Source of the DNA: an uncultured Clostridia bacterium
GTDB taxonomy: Bacteria > Bacillota > Clostridia > TANB77 > CAG-508
Assembly: GCA_934162255.1 (NCBI GenBank)
Contig: CAKPIG010000001.1
Location: 1 to 64,000 of the forward strand
Length of the DNA: 64,000 bases
Direction: 5' to 3'
This document shows, in pieces, positions 59,535 through 64,000 of this stretch. A program made the position numbers and the translations under genes. The notes under the pieces were generated by a model. It did not search any database. It was not told the origin of the DNA and was given only the letters and a program-made list of their open reading frames with translations. Numbering within the stretch: position 1 is the stretch's first letter; every line of letters starts with the position of its first letter.

Positions 59535-60657
59535 AGAAATGGGTATATACATACATATACCTTTTTGTAAACAAAAATGTTATTACTGTGACTTCACATC
59601 ATTTTGCGGTAAAGATAATTTAATAGAAAAATATGTAGAAGCACTAAAAAAAGAAATTGAACTAGAAAATATAAAATCCAAAATAACAACAGTTTATATA
59701 GGAGGAGGAACACCATCATACATAGATAGTAAATATATAAAACAAATAATAAATAAAGTAAAAGAAAAGAATATAAGTTCAAGTGCTGAAATTACAATAG
59801 AAGTGAATCCAGGAACAGTAACAGAAGAAAAACTAAGAGATTATAAGGATTGTGGAATAAATCGACTTAGTATAGGCCTTCAAACAACACAAGATGTGCT
59901 ATTAAAAGAAATAGGAAGGATACATGATTTTGCAGAATTTTTAAACACATATCAATTGGCCAGAAAAATTGGATTTAACAATATAAATGTAGACTTGATA
60001 TTAGGACTTCCAAACCAAAGAATAGTTGATTTAAAAGAAAGCCTATCAAAAATAATAGAATTAAATCCAGAACATATATCTGTATATTCTTTAATTGTTG
60101 AAGAAAATACGCCAATATCAAAAATGATAGAAAAAAGAGAATTGGTTCTTCCAGATGAAGAACTTGAAAGAAATATGTATTGGTATGTAAAAAATACATT
60201 AGAACTTGAAGGATATGAGCATTATGAAATATCAAACTTTGCAAGAAGCGGATATTGTTCAAAACACAACATGAATTGTTGGGAACAGCAAGAATATATT
60301 GGATTTGGAATAGCAGCACATTCATATAGAGATATAACAAGATATTCGAATACAGAAAATATTGAAGAATATATAGAAAATATAAATACAGGAAAAATAG
60401 ATCATAATAAAATAATACATGAAATTCAAAAAGAAGATGACACTAAAAAAGAATATATGCTATTAGGCCTTAGAAAGATAAAAGGAATACAAATAAGTGA
60501 TTTTAAAAATAAATTTGGAGATAATCCGATATATTTATATAGAAGTGAACTGAAAAAATTAGTTGATGAAAAATTGATAAAAGTAGATGAAAACGATATT
60601 AAACTAACAGCTAAAGGCCTTGATTTAGCAAATTTAGTATGGGAAGAATTTTGCTAG
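59524..60657 (+). CDS. hemW: Radical SAM haem chaperone HemW
   Basis: A 377-residue radical SAM protein starting GIYIHIPFCKQKCYYCDFTS, the CxxxCxxC cluster ligand of this family, followed by YIGGGTPSYID and INRLSIGLQTTQD. The C-terminal HemN-like region includes NCWEQQEYIGFGIAAHSYRD. It was once called oxygen-independent coproporphyrinogen oxidase, but family members lacking that activity insert haem. Since no haem synthesis genes lie here, the role here is uncertain. It is coupled to whiA. Confidence 0.93.
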   Translation: MKNKEMGIYIHIPFCKQKCYYCDFTSFCGKDNLIEKYVEALKKEIELENIKSKITTVYIGGGTPSYIDSKYIKQIINKVKEKNISSSAEITIEVNPGTVTEEKLRDYKDCGINRLSIGLQTTQDVLLKEIGRIHDFAEFLNTYQLARKIGFNNINVDLILGLPNQRIVDLKESLSKIIELNPEHISVYSLIVEENTPISKMIEKRELVLPDEELERNMYWYVKNTLELEGYEHYEISNFARSGYCSKHNMNCWEQQEYIGFGIAAHSYRDITRYSNTENIEEYIENINTGKIDHNKIIHEIQKEDDTKKEYMLLGLRKIKGIQISDFKNKFGDNPIYLYRSELKKLVDEKLIKVDENDIKLTAKGLDLANLVWEEFC

Positions 60658-60663
60658 AAACTA

Positions 60664-60692
60664 TTGAAAAGAAGTAATAAAAATGCTAAAAT
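60664..60692 (+). promoter_or_regulatory. SigA-type promoter of the gene at 60739
   Basis: TTGAAA at 60664-60669 and TAAAAT at 60687-60692, spacer 17 bases. Confidence 0.65.
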
Positions 60693-60738
60693 GTATTATG
60701 TAACTTTAAAATAAAAACAGTTGAAAGAGGGAGAGAAT

Positions 60739-61227
60739 ATGGAAAAACGGAGGAGTGGAGCAAAAATAATATCTGCAATTGCAACTGGCATATTTGATAT
60801 ATTGTTAATGTCAATATATGTTGTTTTTAGAAAAGCCTGTGATTTATTATACTTGGGTAAAAATACCATACAACCAGTTACTATAATATTTTTTATAATA
60901 ATAGTAATCTTTTCAATAATGATATATAAAACATGGTATCAAGCATTATGTTTAATAGCCGATTCAAGAGAAAGCAGGAACTTAGTGAACCAAAAATTAT
61001 CTTCAAATAGATTTATAAGAGTGAAGATAATAAAAGCGGTTGAGTATGAAGAATTTGTAATGCAATACTTAGCAAAGAAGGCATATTTTTGGGCACGGAT
61101 TAATCCTGACACTCAACTAGTTGATATATATATCAGTTTAAACAGAGAATACAAAGATATGTTTTTTGACAGAGTTGATAAAGAAAAATTCACACTCTAT
61201 TATGAAATTTATCCCGAAGAAGTCTGA
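60739..61227 (+). CDS. Small membrane protein of unknown function
   Basis: Not recognised. A 162-residue protein with a basic start (MEKRRSGAK), a long hydrophobic stretch (~residues 10-32), a second one (~47-70, VTIIFFIIIVIFSIMIY) and a soluble C-terminal half containing NRFIRVKIIKAVEYEEFVMQ and DRVDKEKFTLYYEIYPEEV. ATG 60739 follows GAGGGAGAG; a TTG at 60721 is less likely. Its stop lies in the stem of the terminator. Confidence 0.65.
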   Translation: MEKRRSGAKIISAIATGIFDILLMSIYVVFRKACDLLYLGKNTIQPVTIIFFIIIVIFSIMIYKTWYQALCLIADSRESRNLVNQKLSSNRFIRVKIIKAVEYEEFVMQYLAKKAYFWARINPDTQLVDIYISLNREYKDMFFDRVDKEKFTLYYEIYPEEV

Positions 61228-61246
61228 CGATGTCAGGCTTCTTTTT
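61218..61246 (+). terminator. Terminator before hrcA
   Basis: An 11-base stem, 61218-61228 with 61232-61242 (one G-T pair), followed by TTTTG. Confidence 0.8.
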
Positions 61247-61273
61247 GTGAACATTTTGTGAAAAAAACAAAAA

Positions 61274-61300
61274 TTAGCAAAAACTATTGACAAGTGCTAA
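61274..61300. promoter_or_regulatory. CIRCE-like operator 1, overlapping the -35
   Basis: TTAGCAAAA, 9 bases, AAGTGCTAA: the 9-9-9 CIRCE layout with a strong right arm (8 of 9 to GAGTGCTAA) and a weaker left arm. It covers the TTGACA of the hrcA promoter. Confidence 0.65.
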
Positions 61301-61315
61301 AAAATATTGTAATAT
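61287..61315 (+). promoter_or_regulatory. SigA-type promoter of hrcA-grpE-dnaK
   Basis: TTGACA at 61287-61292 and TAATAT at 61310-61315, spacer 17 bases, lying between the two CIRCE-like sites. Confidence 0.75.
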
Positions 61316-61326
61316 ATTATATGTGA

Positions 61327-61353
61327 TTAGCAAACAAACAAAATGAGTGCTAA
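61327..61353. promoter_or_regulatory. CIRCE operator 2, downstream of the -10
   Basis: TTAGCAAAC (7 of 9 to consensus), 9 bases, then a perfect GAGTGCTAA. HrcA would bind here and repress its own operon. The ATG at 61343 lies inside this element and is not the hrcA start. Confidence 0.85.
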
Positions 61354-61390
61354 AATGCAATTTCTAAAAAATAAAAAAGGAGGAAAGAAA

Positions 61391-62404
61391 TTGCTAGAGG
61401 AAAGAAAAAAAAGAGTATTACAAGCAATAGTTGAAGAATACATTAAAACTGCAGAGCCTGTAAGTTCAAATGCAATAATGAATTTAGAAGGATTAGAATG
61501 TAGCAGTGCAACAATAAGAAATGAAATGGCAGAACTAGAAAAAATGGGGTATCTAGAAAAGCCACACACATCTGCAGGAAGAGTACCATCAGCAAAGGGA
61601 TATAGATTTTATGTTGATGAATTATTAGAAGATGATAAAATATCACTAGAAGAAATAAAATATATAAGTGATAAGCTTGAAACAAAAGTAAATGAAATAG
61701 AAGAAATAACCAAAATCACATCAAGTACAATATCTGAAATAACACACTACACAACAGTATCAATAGGACCAAGTTCAGAAGAACAAAAAATAGAAAATAT
61801 AAAATTTGTTCTATTAAGTTCTAGAATGATGATGGCTGTAATATTAACAGATACAGGATTAGTAAAAGAAACAATCATAAAATTTGATGAAGACATAACT
61901 GAAGCTCAAGTACAAACACTAAGCTACATGTTCAACAACAAACTAAAAGGCGAACCAATAACAAAAATAGATAAGCCATTAGAAAAATATTTAGTTGAAG
62001 AAATGCAATATAGTGTAAATCTAATAAAGCCAATTATAGAGCAGATGAAAAAAGTAATCGAAGAAGAAAATTTCCATTTAGAAGGAACAAATAGACTTTT
62101 TGAATTACCAGAATTTAATAGTTTAGAAGTAGCAAAAAACTTTGTAAATATTTTAGATGAAAAAGATTTAATGACAGATATGTTAAACTCCGGATTTGCA
62201 AAAGATATAAATGTATATATAGGAGAAGAAAATGACAAAGAAGAACTAAAAGACTTTAGTGTAGTAACATTTAAACACAGAATAGGAAATAAAGATTTGG
62301 GAACAATTGGAATAATAGGACCAAAAAGAATGGATTATGCAAAAGTAATATCTGTAATGAAATATATTAGTAAAAAATTAAATGATAAAGATAATAAAGA
62401 ATAG
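61391..62404 (+). CDS. hrcA: Heat-inducible transcription repressor HrcA
   Basis: About 337 residues. N-terminal winged helix: RVLQAIVEEYIKTAEPVSSN and SATIRNEMAELEKMGYLEKP, the DNA-recognition region, then the family's GAF-like and inserted dimerising domains to AKVISVMKYISKKLN. It represses from CIRCE and is kept active by GroEL. TTG 61391 is chosen because AAGGAGGAAAG lies directly upstream; a longer frame from 61343 would start within CIRCE. It leads grpE and dnaK. Confidence 0.95.
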   Translation: MLEERKKRVLQAIVEEYIKTAEPVSSNAIMNLEGLECSSATIRNEMAELEKMGYLEKPHTSAGRVPSAKGYRFYVDELLEDDKISLEEIKYISDKLETKVNEIEEITKITSSTISEITHYTTVSIGPSSEEQKIENIKFVLLSSRMMMAVILTDTGLVKETIIKFDEDITEAQVQTLSYMFNNKLKGEPITKIDKPLEKYLVEEMQYSVNLIKPIIEQMKKVIEEENFHLEGTNRLFELPEFNSLEVAKNFVNILDEKDLMTDMLNSGFAKDINVYIGEENDKEELKDFSVVTFKHRIGNKDLGTIGIIGPKRMDYAKVISVMKYISKKLNDKDNKE

Positions 62405-62418
62405 AAAGAAGGCTGAAT

Positions 62419-62922
62419 ATGGAAGAAGAAAAAAAAGACCAAAATGAAAAAGTTGAAAAAGAAAAGGTTGAAAAAAAAGAAGATTGTATAATAGACCCAG
62501 TTCAACACGAATTAGATGAACTCAATGACAGATATAAAAGGTTATTTGCAGAGTTTGAAAATTATAAGAAAAGAAGCTTAAAGGAAAGAGAAAGTCTATA
62601 TAACTCAATATTAGGAGATGTTGTAGAAGTATTCTTACCAATAGTAGATAATTTAGAAAATGCATTAAAAGTAGAAACAAAAGATGAAGAATATAAAAAG
62701 GGTGTAGAACTTGTATTAAAACAATTTAAAGAAATACTAAAATCAAAAGGTGTAGAAGAAATACCAGCAATTGGAGAAACATTTGACCCAAGCTTACATG
62801 AAGCAATAAGTACTGTTCAAGATTCAAATAGAAATGCACAAGAAATTGTGCAAGAATACAGAAAAGGCTATAAAATAGGCTCAAGGGTTATACGTCATTC
62901 AATGGTTGTAGTGGCTAATTAA
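62419..62922 (+). CDS. grpE: Nucleotide-exchange factor GrpE
   Basis: A 167-residue GrpE: acidic/basic N-terminal region, long dimerising coiled coil (DELNDRYKRLFAEFENYKKR), then the beta-domain signature at the end, YRKGYKIGSRVIRHSMVVVA. It speeds ADP release from DnaK. It follows hrcA by 14 bases. The stop codon is inside the left arm of a 127-bp inverted repeat. Confidence 0.96.
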   Translation: MEEEKKDQNEKVEKEKVEKKEDCIIDPVQHELDELNDRYKRLFAEFENYKKRSLKERESLYNSILGDVVEVFLPIVDNLENALKVETKDEEYKKGVELVLKQFKEILKSKGVEEIPAIGETFDPSLHEAISTVQDSNRNAQEIVQEYRKGYKIGSRVIRHSMVVVAN

Positions 62923-63042
62923 CATTAAAAACACTAATCTGCACATTTTCAATATCTATTGTAAACATCGACGTACCAACGTACGCCTTCTGCTTACAAT
63001 AACTATCAAAAATGCACATCTCAGCACTTTTAATGTTAATTA
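62916..63042. repeat. 127-bp nested inverted repeat between grpE and dnaK
   Basis: Perfect 15-base terminal arms (62916-62930, 63028-63042: TAATTAACATTAAAA and complement). Inside: CATTTT/AAAATG (62944-62949, 63009-63014), ATTGTAA/TTACAAT (62958-62964, 62994-63000), and CGTAC/GTACG (62972-62976, 62981-62985) with a CAAC loop. The centre is less AT-rich than its surroundings. It may be a small mobile (MITE-like) element or an RNA structure. Confidence 0.8.
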
Positions 63043-63132
63043 AAATAAATAAATAGTTATTAAATTTAAAAATTATATAAGTCATACACAATGAAATGTG
63101 TTAAATGACTAAAAGAAAGGAAGTAAATTAAA

Positions 63133-64000
63133 ATGGGAAAAATAATAGGAATTGACTTAGGAACAACAAATTCATGTGTAGCAGTAATGGAAGGAGGAGA
63201 ACCAGTAGTAATACCAAACGCAGAAGGAAACAGAACAACACCATCTGTAGTTGCATTCTCTAAAAACGGAGAAAGACTAGTAGGACAAATAGCAAAACGT
63301 CAAGCTGTAACAAATCCAGAAAATACTGTAATATCAATAAAAAGAAAAATGGGAACAAACGAAAAAGTAGATATAGAAGGAGATAAATTCTCACCACAAG
63401 AAATATCAGCAATGATATTACAAAAATTAAAATCAGATGCTGAAAATTATCTTGGACAAAAAGTAACACAAGCAGTTATAACAGTACCAGCGTATTTCAG
63501 TGATAGTCAAAGACAAGCAACAAAAGATGCAGGAAAAATAGCAGGGCTAGAAGTATTAAGAATTATAAATGAACCAACAGCTGCAGCACTTGCATATGGA
63601 ATGGATAAAGAACAAGATCAAAAAATTATGATATATGACTTAGGTGGAGGAACATTTGATGTGTCTATACTAGACATTGGTGATGGTGTATTCGAAGTAT
63701 TAGCAACAAATGGTAATACACACTTAGGTGGAGATGACTTTGATGAAGCAATTATTAAATATTTAGTAGATGAATTCAAAAAATCAAATGGAATTGATTT
63801 ATCAACAGATAAAATGGCAATGCAAAGATTAAAAGAAGCTGCTGAAAAAGCTAAAATTGAATTATCAGGTGTTCAACAAACACAAATCAATTTACCATTT
63901 ATAACAGCAGATGCAACAGGACCAAAACACTTAGATGTAACACTAACAAGATCAAAATTTGAAGAATTAATCCATGACTTAGTAGAAGCAACAGCAGGAC
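63133..64000 (+). CDS. dnaK: Chaperone DnaK, 3' end cut off by window
   Basis: The first 289 codons of DnaK: GIDLGTTNSCVAVMEGG phosphate loop, NEPTAAALAYGMD, and IYDLGGGTFDVSILDI are all in place, showing a normal Hsp70 ATPase domain. The substrate-binding domain lies beyond the window. AAAGGAAG precedes ATG 63133. It belongs to the CIRCE-controlled operon, with the 127-bp inverted repeat lying between it and grpE. dnaJ is expected next but not visible. Confidence 0.98.
   Translation, partial: MGKIIGIDLGTTNSCVAVMEGGEPVVIPNAEGNRTTPSVVAFSKNGERLVGQIAKRQAVTNPENTVISIKRKMGTNEKVDIEGDKFSPQEISAMILQKLKSDAENYLGQKVTQAVITVPAYFSDSQRQATKDAGKIAGLEVLRIINEPTAAALAYGMDKEQDQKIMIYDLGGGTFDVSILDIGDGVFEVLATNGNTHLGGDDFDEAIIKYLVDEFKKSNGIDLSTDKMAMQRLKEAAEKAKIELSGVQQTQINLPFITADATGPKHLDVTLTRSKFEELIHDLVEATAG

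Overview
This is a strongly AT-rich chromosomal window from an anaerobic, spore-forming, Gram-positive bacterium of the Clostridia. The evidence is A-rich codon use, AGGAGG-type ribosome binding sites, an alpha/beta SASP, spoIVB and yabG, a four-subunit 2-oxoacid:ferredoxin oxidoreductase, CIRCE/HrcA control, a Gram-positive LexA box before recA and Clostridia-type families such as DUF4364. It looks like an uncultured gut-type lineage; no species can be named from the sequence alone. No gene-free stretch exceeds about 300 bases.

Layout. 1-7762: exopolysaccharide/capsule cluster (glycosyltransferase, EpsG-like polymerase, Wzx-like flippase, CpsC/CpsD/CpsB control module) with a sortase and its likely substrate embedded in it. 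7849-9068: SASP and a HAD phosphatase. 9125-19625: one long operon for a Tad-like (type IVc pilus) machine (CpaB-like, two CpaE/TadZ-like, a membrane-anchored CpaF-like ATPase and a fused TadB-TadC platform), followed by six small pilin-like proteins, most beginning MENA. 19645-21199: spoIVB and a YvyF-like zinc-ribbon protein. 21341-22556: a prepilin-like protein ending in a GC-rich hypervariable C-type-lectin-like tail. 22676-24116: two identical tRNA-Gly genes and rpsF-ssb-rpsR. 24131-31423: nucleoside kinase, RNHCP protein, rpmB, an unknown gene, tig-clpP-clpX and two unknown membrane proteins. 31442-40930: rimP-nusA-ylxR-infB-rbfA-nrnA-truB-metG-polysaccharide deacetylase. 40936-44122: efp and small envelope proteins. 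44147-49866: por genes and a BspA-like repeat protein. 49892-50790: L21 leader, rplU, rpmA. 50967-54969: solute-binding protein, SOS-controlled recA, nth, DUF4364. 55055-56354: second prepilin-like hypervariable protein. 56463-60657: yabG, veg, prmC, whiA, hemW. 60664-64000: unknown membrane protein, then hrcA-grpE-dnaK (dnaK cut by the window end).

Main discovery candidates. (1) The genes at 21400 and 55114 are probably two targets of a diversity-generating retroelement (DGR). Their last ~135 bases align without gaps, carry 27 mismatches concentrated in NNC-type codons, end in an identical 28-base block and are each followed by a small hairpin. No reverse transcriptase or template repeat lies here, so they would be remote targets. 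Their N-termini are pilin-like, implying a diversified surface fibre or tip adhesin. (2) The Tad-like operon has no visible prepilin peptidase, and its candidate pilins lack a leader peptide, their hydrophobic helix starting almost at Met1-Glu2. This suggests an unusual peptidase-independent pilus or secretion filament. (3) Smaller observations include a Cys-ladder BspA protein with a pilin-like N-terminus, two CIRCE-like sites around the hrcA promoter, a 127-bp nested inverted repeat between grpE and dnaK, and an L27 without the usual Firmicutes N-terminal extension together with absence of prp.
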